From positions 1-13,097 of the forward strand of contig JAJYMP010000256.1 in assembly GCA_021786915.1 (NCBI GenBank): 13,097 nucleotides of DNA, in the 5' to 3' direction. Both the position numbers and the translations under genes were made by a program. Positions 1 to 5,809 of the stretch are shown piece by piece. The stretch is from Chloroflexota bacterium. Lineage in GTDB: Bacteria; Chloroflexota; Limnocylindria; Limnocylindrales; CSP1-4. How positions within the stretch are numbered: the stretch's first letter is position 1; each line of letters starts with the position of its first letter. The notes below the pieces were generated by a model. It worked only from the letters and a program-made list of their open reading frames with translations, made no database searches and was not told the DNA's origin.

Positions 1-151
1 GGTGGCGGCTGCGTTCTCGATCGGCTACGACGACTACCGCGAGCTCGTGGTCGAGTTCATCGAGGACGACCAGGTGCCGGTCTACGAGCGCGAGGAGGTG
101 TGGTCGGACATGGTCCTCAAGGTCGTCGAGCGGCTGGAGGCGCTGCGGTGA
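1..151 (+). CDS. 3' end of an unidentified gene, possibly an AbiEii-type toxin
   Basis: Only the last 49 codons of this gene are inside the window, in the frame starting at base 2. The tail is acidic and helical, with the segments GYDDYRELVVEFIEDD and VWSDMVLKVVERLEALR before a TGA at 149-151. The stop overlaps the GTG start of the next gene by four bases (GTGA), so the two are almost certainly co-translated. The neighbour is an AbiEi-like antitoxin, and this partner position would suit an AbiEii/AbiGii nucleotidyltransferase toxin, whose C-terminal tails are also helical and acidic. That identification is inference from context. No catalytic motif is visible because the rest of the gene lies to the left, and another partner type is quite possible. 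Confidence 0.5.
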   Translation, partial: VAAAFSIGYDDYRELVVEFIEDDQVPVYEREEVWSDMVLKVVERLEALR

Positions 152-762
152 CCGGCCTCGCAGCCTACGCCCGCCTGGAAGGGCTCGGCGGTGTTGTGAC
201 GACCGCCGAGGCGGCGGCGGCCCTCCGCATAAGCGCGTCGGCTGCAAGCCGGACCCTGAGGGCGCTCGAGGCCGAGGGCCGCGCCATGCGCCTGCGGGCC
301 GGGCTGTGGCACATCGGGCCTGGCCGCCCCTTGGCGACGGCGATCGTGCGCGACGTCCTGCGGCCCCACCCCGCCTACATCTCGTTCCTCTCGGCGCTCA
401 ACATCGCCGGCGCGATCGACCAGCGCCCCAGAACGACCAGCGTCGCCTCGCTCGACCGGGCTCGGACGATCGAGACGGCGGTCGGGACCTACACTGTCCA
501 CCACCTGCCCCCCGCGCTGTTCGGCGGCTGGGAGGAAACGCGCAACGGCCCGGTGGCGACACCGGTCAAGGCCATCTTCGACCTGTGCTACGTCTCCGCG
601 GCCCACCGGGGTCGGCCCCGCCGCCTGCCGGAGCTGGACGTGCCCGGACTCCACTCCGTCGAGCAGTTCCAGCCGTGGCTGTCGCGCATCGAGAGCCCAC
701 GGTTGCGATCGGTCACCGAGGCTGGCCTGCGGAGCGCAATCGCCCGCTCATACACCCGCTGA
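148..762 (+). CDS. AbiEi-like winged-helix antitoxin / transcriptional regulator
   Basis: This 204-residue protein looks like the antitoxin of a type IV AbiE toxin-antitoxin system. In that family the N-terminal winged helix binds the promoter for autoregulation and the C-terminal part counters a nucleotidyltransferase toxin. Residues about 10-56 form a winged helix, ending in the typical wing GLWHIGPGRP. Residues about 70-95 hold the family-style segment AYISFLSALNIAGAIDQRP, followed by a beta-rich part around TYTVHHLPPALFGGWE and TPVKAIFDLCYVSA. I chose the GTG at 148 because it overlaps the upstream stop and precedes the domain directly. A start at the ATG at 103 would add 15 low-complexity residues inside the upstream gene. 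Toxin-first order, if the upstream gene is the toxin, is the reverse of the classical abiEi-abiEii order. It could instead be a stand-alone regulator. Confidence 0.75.
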   Translation: MTGLAAYARLEGLGGVVTTAEAAAALRISASAASRTLRALEAEGRAMRLRAGLWHIGPGRPLATAIVRDVLRPHPAYISFLSALNIAGAIDQRPRTTSVASLDRARTIETAVGTYTVHHLPPALFGGWEETRNGPVATPVKAIFDLCYVSAAHRGRPRRLPELDVPGLHSVEQFQPWLSRIESPRLRSVTEAGLRSAIARSYTR

Positions 763-844
763 AGCTGCCCTCGAGGCTCCTGTCGCTGGCACCACCCCTG
801 GTCGCGGCAGCGCGACGACGAGCGAGCGCGACTTTGTCCTGCGC

Positions 845-870
845 GGCCGGGCGTGGGTCCCTGCTCGGCC
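845..870. terminator. GC-rich hairpin between convergent genes
   Basis: GGCCGGGC at 845-852 pairs with GCTCGGCC at 863-870 to give an 8-base stem with one G.T wobble and a 10-base loop. It sits between the stop of the antitoxin gene (762) and the minus-strand stop at 872, where a shared bidirectional terminator would be expected. There is no T-run on either side, so intrinsic termination is uncertain. The rest of 763-871 shows nothing else recognisable. Confidence 0.35.
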
Positions 871-871
871 C

Positions 872-1120
872 CTAGTCCTCGTCTGCCCGGAAGATGTGCG
901 GGGCCGTGCAGGCGTTGCAGATGGGGAGGCAGGAGTCCAGGTCGCCGAGCGGGATGGGCAGTCTGCGATCCGGGTAGAGGCACTCGGCCTCGTACACGCG
1001 CTCCTTCGGGCGCTCGAGGGAGATCAGGCGCCGATAGTTGCAGCGACGGATTCGATGGGGCGCGAGTCGCGTCGCCTCGACCTCGGGAGAGGTGGGGACG
1101 GACGGCAGCGGGAGCGCCAT
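872..1120 (-). CDS. small Cys-rich protein, possibly zinc-binding
   Basis: This is an 82-residue protein of unknown function. It has five cysteines at about 27, 47, 64, 68 and 71, the last three forming CxxxCxxC (SCLPICNAC), followed by a very acidic end (FRADED). The body, RRCNYRRLISLERPKERVY then ECLYPDRRLPIPLGDLD, has the composition of a real folded protein and not of a GC shadow frame. The spacing suggests a small zinc ribbon or similar metal site; this is inference. I start at the ATG at 1118-1120. A TTG at 1181-1183 in the same frame would give 103 residues and cannot be excluded. It converges with the antitoxin gene and diverges from the LysM gene. I recall similar small proteins in uncultured Chloroflexota, but this is memory, not a search result. 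Confidence 0.6.
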   Translation of the reverse strand: MALPLPSVPTSPEVEATRLAPHRIRRCNYRRLISLERPKERVYEAECLYPDRRLPIPLGDLDSCLPICNACTAPHIFRADED

Positions 1121-1196
1121 TCGGACTGCGCTGGCCTCATGCTTCAGGGACGCGGCAATGACCTTCGCCGACCCCCGAATCAATCGGCTGAGGCGG

Positions 1197-1226
1197 AGCC
1201 TAACATCTGCGAATCAACCCGGACAA
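1197..1226 (-). promoter_or_regulatory. candidate promoter for the small Cys-rich gene
   Basis: On the minus strand, TTGTCC (1221-1226) and TAGGCT (1197-1202) are 18 bases apart and resemble sigma-70-type -35 and -10 boxes (TTG plus TAnnnT). A start near 1190 would leave about 70 untranslated bases before the ATG at 1120. A TAGACT at 1241-1246 on the plus strand could be the -10 of the divergent LysM gene, but it has no good -35 partner. Confidence 0.3.
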
Positions 1227-1284
1227 GCGGCCGGAGGTACTAGACTCCCGTGGAGCGGGGTCGCAGGCGCCGGACACCGCGCAC

Positions 1285-1302
1285 AGGAGGCAATCGACCC
1301 TG
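1285..1302 (+). promoter_or_regulatory. ribosome binding site that points to a CTG start
   Basis: A perfect AGGAGG (1285-1290) lies 9 bases before a CTG codon at 1300-1302, in frame with the LysM protein. The frame is open from the stop TAA at 1201-1203, with no ATG, GTG or TTG before the ATG at 1432. That ATG has no ribosome binding site in front of it. This strong site therefore favours a non-canonical CTG start. Confidence 0.55.
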
Positions 1303-2166
1303 AGCGAGCCGCAGTGGTGGGCACCCTCACAAGAGGCCCGCGACCTCGGCGCGGGGGCATCCGGCCATCCCGATTTCCACCGGTCCGCGCGCAGCGTCCC
1401 CTGTCCGCTCCTCCGCCTCGATTCAACCGGGATGCTCCTCGAACCTGGTGATGCGCCCAGTGAGGACCATCGCTGCGTGGCCATCGCCGGGCCCCGGGTC
1501 CTGTCACGTCAGCAGCAGGAGCTGGTCTGCCTCGGTGCGGCGCACGTCGACTGCCCGCGCTACCGTCGCGCCGCCGCCGGGAGCTCTCCAGCCGTGCGCC
1601 GGATCCGCATCCCGGCGATGCCCCGCGCCACCGCCGCCGCGCTGGTCGTCGTGGCGCTCTCGGCCGGCGTGTCCTTCGGCTTCGTCCTCCAGCGTGGAGG
1701 CATCGACCTGCCCAGCGCTGCCGTCTCCTCGGGCCGCGTTGGCGCTGTCGCCTCTGGCGTGATCGGGTCCGCGAGTCCCGGCCCGTCGGCTGCCGCGGCC
1801 ACCCCCGCCGGCAGCCCGCTGCCCAGCAGCCCGGCCTCGAACCTCGCCTCGCCGTTCGATCCACCGGCCAGCCCCGCTCCCAGCGCCACCCCGGCTCCCA
1901 CGACCCCCCGGAGTCCCGGGCCGAAGCCCACGCCCACGCCAACCGCTTCAGGCGGCGTGCCCTCTGCCGATCGGCTGGCGGTCATCAAGCCCTGTCCCGG
2001 CCAGGCGGGCTGCTGGATCTACAAGGTCCGGTCCGGCGACAATCTGTGGAGCATCGCCCACTGGTTCGGCGTGCCGCTCGATACCGTCTATGCCTGGAAC
2101 CCGACCGTGAAGCAGGCTGGGATCCAAGCGGGAACGCCGCTCAGGATCCCAACCCCGACCAGGTAG
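1300..2166 (+). CDS. membrane-anchored LysM protein with Cys-rich N-terminus
   Basis: The protein has 288 residues if it starts at the CTG at 1300, or 244 from the ATG at 1432. Residues 1-100 are a soluble part with four cysteines at about 35, 59, 77 and 85, in the pattern PCPLLR, DHRC, VCLGAAHVDCPRY. One hydrophobic helix follows at about 110-130 (AAALVVVALSAGVSFGFVL). Next is a long Pro/Ser/Thr/Ala-rich linker, then a C-terminal LysM domain at about 239-284 (WIYKVRSGDNLWSIAHWFG, NPTV, GTPLRIP). LysM domains bind peptidoglycan or related glycans, so the C-terminus is expected outside the cell with the Cys-rich part in the cytoplasm. The first cysteine is lost with the ATG start, which supports the longer form. 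The function of the Cys-rich part is unknown; metal binding is a guess. The gene is divergent from the small Cys-rich gene, with no tight operon partner. Confidence 0.75.
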   Translation: MSEPQWWAPSQEARDLGAGASGHPDFHRSARSVPCPLLRLDSTGMLLEPGDAPSEDHRCVAIAGPRVLSRQQQELVCLGAAHVDCPRYRRAAAGSSPAVRRIRIPAMPRATAAALVVVALSAGVSFGFVLQRGGIDLPSAAVSSGRVGAVASGVIGSASPGPSAAAATPAGSPLPSSPASNLASPFDPPASPAPSATPAPTTPRSPGPKPTPTPTASGGVPSADRLAVIKPCPGQAGCWIYKVRSGDNLWSIAHWFGVPLDTVYAWNPTVKQAGIQAGTPLRIPTPTR

Positions 2167-2504
2167 CTGAACACGAGGCGCAACCGGGTCGACGGGCCCC
2201 ACCGGACGATCGGACAGAACCGCCGGCGGGTCGATGGCCGAGATCCGGACGTAGACTGCGTGTCGGATGGCATCCCGCAGTCGAGCCGCGCCCCTGCCGC
2301 ATCCCGAGGGTTCGTCGCCTCGTGTCGCTGCCGGCCTGCGGCCCTCGTCGCGCGTGTGGCCCCCTCGCGTTCGACTTCGCGCTCGACGCCGTCCGCCCCC
2401 GCCTTGGTGCAGGCCGTCGAGTGGCCGCCCTCCGCGGCGCTCGACCGCCCAGCACGCCGAGCCGAGCTGCCATGGCCGGAACTGGCCGAACCGGGAGGAA
2501 CTGC
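2167..2504. other. 338-base stretch without a recognisable gene
   Basis: No convincing coding sequence, RNA gene or repeat is visible here. The frames that stay open are Arg/Pro/Ser-rich and look like GC artefacts. A TAGACT at 2252-2257 could be a -10 box for the downstream AhpD-like gene, but no good -35 box precedes it and the leader would be about 240 bases. The only clear signal is the ribosome binding site GGGAGGA at 2493-2499, just before the start at 2505. Confidence 0.4.
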
Positions 2505-2975
2505 ATGACACAACGACTCGATGACCAGGCGGTTCTGCCCGAAGCGGCGGCCGCCATGGCAGGCCTCGAGCGCGTGGTCCGCCAGAGCACGCTAGAGCCC
2601 AGGCTGCTCGAGCTCGTGCGGCTGCGCTCGTCGCAGCTCAACGGCTGCGCGTACTGCGTGGACATGCACACCAAGGACGCCCGGGCGATCGGCGAGGACG
2701 AGCAGCGGCTGCACCTGGTCGCGGTGTGGCGGGAGGCGCCGGGCTTCTCGGAGCGCGAACGGGCCGCCCTCGCGTGGGCGGAGTCGCTCACGCTGCTGCA
2801 CGACACGGGTGCCCCCGACGACGTCTACGCGGATGTGGTGGCGGAGTTCGACGAGCGGGAGCAGGTGGCGCTCACGCTCGCGATCGTTGCCATCAACGGC
2901 TGGAACCGGCTGTCTGTCGGCTTCCGGCGCCCGGCTGGCGACTACGTCTCGCGGCGGGCGCCCGTGTCGCGGTGA
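2505..2975 (+). CDS. AhpD-like carboxymuconolactone decarboxylase family protein
   Basis: This 156-residue protein belongs to the alkylhydroperoxidase AhpD / carboxymuconolactone decarboxylase superfamily. Members with a CxxC use the cysteine pair for thiol-dependent reduction of peroxides. The core is visible as LLELVRLRSSQLNGCAYCVDMHTKDA, with Cys48, Cys51 and His55 in the expected CxxCxxxH arrangement. A helical part follows (ERERAALAWAESLTLL, then EQVALTLAIVAINGWNRLSVGF), typical of the family's helical fold. Length fits the roughly 150-residue group. The ATG at 2505 is preceded by GGGAGGA with good spacing, which decides the start even though the frame is open for 450 bases upstream. Its stop overlaps the GTG of the DUF488 gene by four bases, so the two form a pair. 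The physiological substrate cannot be read from the sequence. Confidence 0.88.
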   Translation: MTQRLDDQAVLPEAAAAMAGLERVVRQSTLEPRLLELVRLRSSQLNGCAYCVDMHTKDARAIGEDEQRLHLVAVWREAPGFSERERAALAWAESLTLLHDTGAPDDVYADVVAEFDEREQVALTLAIVAINGWNRLSVGFRRPAGDYVSRRAPVSR

Positions 2976-3356
2976 CGCCGCTGCACCCGGAGGACGCCGT
3001 CCGGATCCGACGGGCCTACGAGGAGCCCGGTCCGGACGATGGCCGGCGTGTGCTCGTGGACCGCGTCTGGCCTCGCGGCCGGACGCGCGACGAGCTTCGC
3101 CTCGACGCCTGGGAGCGGGAGCTTGCGCCCAGCAGCGACCTGCGCCGGCGGTTTCGGCCATGAGCCGGCGCGCTGGGAGGAGTTCCGCGCACGCTACCGG
3201 ACCGAGCTCACTTCGCCCGATCGCGAGCGCCTGCTCGACGAGCTTGCCGGCCATGCGCGGGCAGGTCGGGTCACGCTCGTGTTCGGGGCTCGAGACGCGG
3301 AGCACAATCAGGCGGTGGTGATCGCCGAAGCAGTCCGCGAGCGGCTCTGCCGTTGA
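2972..3356 (+). pseudogene. DUF488 family gene interrupted by a one-base frameshift
   Basis: Two adjacent frames together encode a complete DUF488 protein of about 127 residues, a small family of unknown function. The first part carries IRRAYEEPGP and RVLVDRVWPRG, then LRLDAWERELAPSSDLRRRF. It runs into a TGA at 3161-3163. The second part continues in the next frame with GHEPARWEEFRARYRTEL and ends VTLVFGARDAEHNQAVV before a TGA at 3354-3356. Removing one T from the TTT at 3152-3154 restores the expected join RRRFGHEPARWEEF. Start is the GTG at 2972, overlapping the stop of the AhpD-like gene. The intact remainder suggests a recent lesion, or a single-base assembly error. Without correction the product is a truncated protein of 63 residues. 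Confidence 0.85.
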
Positions 3357-3885
3357 CGTGGCGACGCGCCGGTCACGGTGCGCGCCTCGATGCGCCGAGA
3401 GCTCCCATCGACCCAGGGGACCTCGAGCTTCGCCTCGCCGAGAGCGAGGAAGCGGGCGAGCTCAGCCGCTTCGCGGTCGACCTGGTCCCGAGCGGCCCGT
3501 GACCGGGGGCGATGCGCCTCCAGCTCGACTCGAGCCGGGCTGCCGCGGCCGAGGAGGCGCCAGGCGCCGGTGAGGTAGCCGTCGACGAAGAGCGCGACCC
3601 GCGCTTGGCCGAGGCCGCTCGCTGGGCTATGCCGCCGGTGATCCGGCGATCGGTCGGCGTGAGCCGGGGAAGGCGTTGTCGTGCTCGCTGAGGAAGCGAG
3701 CCGGCGCTGGTTCGTCGGGAGATGCGAACCCCCGTCCGCCACGTCGAGCAGCTCGCGCCCCGATCCGTCCCGGCACGACCGGAGCCGCGGCCGGAGGCGC
3801 CCGATGGCCTCGCGTGGCTTGGGGATCCCCGGCCACGCCAGGGCGTCGGAGGCGGTGGCCGGCTCGAAGGACACGTTTGGCGTCC
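3308..3885 (-). pseudogene. truncated, frameshifted winged-helix (HTH_42/YcaQ-like) gene remnant
   Basis: Pieces of the C-terminal half of a winged-helix DNA-binding protein (Pfam HTH_42, the YcaQ/AlkZ-type family) can be read on the minus strand. From about 3880 down, one frame gives FEPATASDALAWPGI and REAIGRLRPRLRSCRD, then GRELLDVADGG. Near 3725 the match moves to another frame (DEPAPARFLSEHDNAF). Near 3665 it returns to the first frame (AHADR, then ARVALFVDGYLTGAWRLLG and ELARFLALGEAKLEV). A further shift near 3650 is likely. The family is normally about 350-400 residues; the N-terminal half, which holds the catalytic motif in glycosylase members, is absent. The remnant stops where the mraZ promoter begins. 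The final frame ends at 3308, overlapping the DUF488 remnant. Family assignment is from motif memory, so treat it as probable. Confidence 0.65.
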
Positions 3886-3903
3886 GAACGCCGGAAATCG
3901 GCG

Positions 3904-3931
3904 TTGACTCTGCGAATCCGCGCGCTATCAT
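3904..3931 (+). promoter_or_regulatory. main promoter of the division and cell wall cluster
   Basis: TTGACT (3904-3909) and TATCAT (3926-3931) are near-consensus -35 and -10 hexamers 16 bases apart, in a locally AT-richer patch. Transcription would begin near 3938, giving a leader of about 90 bases before mraZ. It is the clearest promoter in the window and the only good one ahead of the nine-gene cluster. Confidence 0.75.
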
Positions 3932-3939
3932 CGCGTGAG

Positions 3940-3964
3940 TGGGGCGAAGTGGAGGAAAGTGGGG
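3940..3964 (+). promoter_or_regulatory. MraZ operator: three TGGRG boxes at 10-base spacing
   Basis: TGGGG (3940-3944), TGGAG (3950-3954) and TGGGG (3960-3964) repeat with an exact 10-base period, one helical turn, directly downstream of the -10 box. MraZ is known in E. coli to bind direct TGGGN repeats separated by five bases just upstream of its own gene. This array has that form, so autorepression by MraZ is expected. Confidence 0.8.
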
Positions 3965-4028
3965 AGTCGAACTCCAGTGACCCACCACCTCTCGAACCCC
4001 CCATCGACGTCAGGAGCGCCTCAGCGCA

Positions 4029-4472
4029 GTGGTCAGCGGCCAGGGTTTCACCGGCGAGTACCGGCACCAGATCGACGACAAGGGACGCATCGCCGTCCCG
4101 TCGAAGATGCGTGCCCTGCTGGCCGGGCCGATCTACGTCAGCCGCTGGCTCGACGCCTGTCTCGCCATCCTGCCGGGCAGCGAGTGGGACGCCATCACGG
4201 AGAAGGTCGCGGGCCTCCCGATGACGGATCCGGCGGCCCGCGCGCTGGAGCGCCGGCTCTTCGGGGGCGCAGTCGAGGCAGAGCTGGACCGGCAGGGCCG
4301 GATCCTGATCCCGGAGAACCTGCGCCAGTTCGCCGGGCTCGAGGGCGAGGTCATCGTGGTGGGCTCGCGGAGCCACGCGGAGATCTGGGCCCCCGCCCGT
4401 TGGGATGCCCAGACGGCAATGCTCGATGACGACGCCGCGTTCGGCGCCGCCATCAGCGGTCTGAGGATCTGA
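4029..4472 (+). CDS. mraZ: transcriptional regulator MraZ
   Basis: MraZ is the DNA-binding first protein of the dcw cluster and forms ring-shaped oligomers that contact repeated boxes in its own promoter. The 147-residue length is normal. It shows two tandem AbrB-like (SpoVT-type) domains: the first with DDKGRIAVPSKMR at 16-28, the second with DRQGRILIPENLR at about 87-99. Both contain the conserved DxxGR...P motif. The GTG start at 4029 is the only start that leaves the first domain complete. AGGAG at 4012-4016 is 12 bases upstream, slightly far. The gene sits directly behind the strong promoter and TGGRG array, consistent with autoregulation of the whole cluster. rsmH follows after a short gap. 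Confidence 0.96.
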   Translation: MVSGQGFTGEYRHQIDDKGRIAVPSKMRALLAGPIYVSRWLDACLAILPGSEWDAITEKVAGLPMTDPAARALERRLFGGAVEAELDRQGRILIPENLRQFAGLEGEVIVVGSRSHAEIWAPARWDAQTAMLDDDAAFGAAISGLRI

Positions 4473-4534
4473 CGTCGCACCACATGCGCTTCCAGGGTCC
4501 GCCCGGGATCCGTCGCCAAGCCGTTGGAGGAATG

Positions 4535-5479
4535 ATGGAGGTAGGGCACCAGCCGGTGATGCCAGACGAGGTCCTCGGGACGCTCGCCCCGCAGCCCGGC
4601 AGCCTCCAGATCGATGCCACGGTCGGCGGCGGTGGGCACACCGAGCGGATCCTGGAGGCCGCCAGCCCCGACGGCCGCGTCCTGGGACTTGACGCCGACG
4701 AGGCCGCGATCGAGCGCGTCGGCCGGCGGCTCGCCCGGTTCGGCGACCGGCTCGTCCTGCGCCAGGCGAACTTCAGCGAGCTTGCCGACGTGGCACCGGC
4801 CGCCGGCTTCGGCGCCGTGGACGGGATGCTGTTCGACCTCGGGCTGTCCTCGTTCCAGTTGGCCGACACGGACCGCGGCTTCGGGTTCCGCGCCGGCGGC
4901 CCGCTCGACATGCGCTTCGACACCTCGCGAGGCGTGCCCGCCGCCGAGCTCCTCGCGACCCTGAGCGCGGACGAACTGGCCGCGCTGTTCCGCCGGTACG
5001 GCGAGGAGCCCGCGGCGTGGCGAATCGCGAAGGCCATCGTGGCCGCCCGAGCCACGGCCTCCGTCGGCACGGCGGAGGATCTGGCGGCGCTGGTCGAGCG
5101 CGTCGTGCCCGCCAACCCGCGCCTGCGACGCCGCACGCACCCCGCGACGCGCGTGTTCCAGGCGCTGCGCATTGCCGTCAACGGCGAGCTCGACGCCCTC
5201 GGGGCCGGCCTCGCCGCGGCCGTGGACCTGCTTCGGCCGGGCGGGCGCCTGGTCGTCCTGTCCTACCACTCGCTCGAGGACCGGATCGTCAAGCAGTTCC
5301 TCAATGCCGAGCGGCGGGGCTGCATCTGCCCGCCCGAGGCACCGGTCTGCGTGTGCGGGCACTCGCCCCGCCTGCGTCTCGTCACGCGCCCCTCCCTGAC
5401 GCCCAGCGAGGCGGAGACCGACGCCAACCCGCGGGCGCGCAGCGCTCGCCTCAGGGCCGCTGAACGGCTCGCCGCCTGA
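4535..5479 (+). CDS. rsmH: 16S rRNA (cytosine(1402)-N(4))-methyltransferase RsmH
   Basis: RsmH (formerly MraW) transfers a methyl group from S-adenosylmethionine to N4 of C1402 in 16S rRNA, tuning the decoding centre. The 314-residue length is typical. It begins with the family start GHQPVMPDEVL. The AdoMet-binding motif DATVGGGGHTERIL is at 27-40, GLDAD at 51-55, and DGMLFDLGLSS at 96-106. The C-terminal half has the signatures GRLVVLSYHSLEDRIVKQF and a cysteine segment RRGCICPPEAPVCVCG common in the family. I prefer the ATG at 4535, or the one just before it at 4532, because GGAGG at 4526-4530 lies close. An ATG at 4484 would add 17 residues not seen in the family and lacks a ribosome site. 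It lies 62 bases after mraZ. Confidence 0.96.
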   Translation: MEVGHQPVMPDEVLGTLAPQPGSLQIDATVGGGGHTERILEAASPDGRVLGLDADEAAIERVGRRLARFGDRLVLRQANFSELADVAPAAGFGAVDGMLFDLGLSSFQLADTDRGFGFRAGGPLDMRFDTSRGVPAAELLATLSADELAALFRRYGEEPAAWRIAKAIVAARATASVGTAEDLAALVERVVPANPRLRRRTHPATRVFQALRIAVNGELDALGAGLAAAVDLLRPGGRLVVLSYHSLEDRIVKQFLNAERRGCICPPEAPVCVCGHSPRLRLVTRPSLTPSEAETDANPRARSARLRAAERLAA

Positions 5480-5607
5480 CCTGGACCCGCAAGCCCGAGG
5501 AGGACAGACCCGCCAGGAAGAGGACCAGACGCCCCCGTCGAAGCGACGGAACCCCGCGACCCCGTTCATCCGGCACCTGCCGGTCCCGCCCACGGAGGAG
5601 GAGTCCC

Positions 5608-5805
5608 GTGAGCAAGCGCCACCAGTCGTCCCGCCGCAAGACCTACGGCCGCCGCCAGCACGAGCTGACCGAGCGCCGCGGTCGCGAACTCGCCCAGGAG
5701 CCCTTCGAGGCCGCCCTGGACGACATTGGTCCCATCGCGCTCGCCGACCGCTTCGCGTTCCTCGACCCGCGGACGCCACGCCTCCGCTTCGTCCTGGGCG
5801 ACTGA
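5608..5805 (+). CDS. 65-residue basic protein of unknown function in the dcw cluster
   Basis: This small protein starts at a GTG (5608) behind the strong ribosome site GGAGGAGG (about 5594-5601). The N-terminal third is strongly basic (SKRHQSSRRKTYGRRQHEL, then RRGREL). The rest is mixed and ends with FAFLDPRTPRLRFVLGD, which looks like a conserved folded tail and not random frame. I recognise no family. It occupies the place between rsmH and ftsL, with ftsL starting four bases after its stop, so it is presumably co-expressed with the divisome genes. The basic N-terminus could bind membrane phospholipid, nucleic acid or the cytoplasmic side of the divisome; all of this is guesswork. The 128 bases between rsmH and this gene hold no other feature I can support. 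Confidence 0.65.
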   Translation: MSKRHQSSRRKTYGRRQHELTERRGRELAQEPFEAALDDIGPIALADRFAFLDPRTPRLRFVLGD

Positions 5806-5809
5806 AGCC

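Noticed and set aside
2046..2504. The AhpD-like frame stays open about 450 bases upstream, suggesting a longer fusion protein.
   Set aside because: The upstream part is low complexity, overlaps the LysM domain of the previous gene, and the ATG at 2505 has its own good ribosome site at the normal start of the family.
2267..2524. Short plus-strand reading frame starting just after a TAGACT, which could be leaderless.
   Set aside because: The translation is almost entirely Arg, Pro and Ser with no fold-like pattern, runs over the clear start of the AhpD-like gene, and the TAGACT lacks a -35 partner.
4484..4534. Upstream ATG at 4484 as the start of rsmH.
   Set aside because: No ribosome site precedes it and the 17 added residues are not typical; GGAGG lies just before the ATGs at 4532 and 4535.
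5480..5607. The frame of the 65-residue protein is open back to the rsmH stop, and another frame there reads as a Pro/Glu-rich peptide.
   Set aside because: There is no ATG, GTG or TTG with a ribosome site in this gap, while the GTG at 5608 has an excellent one.
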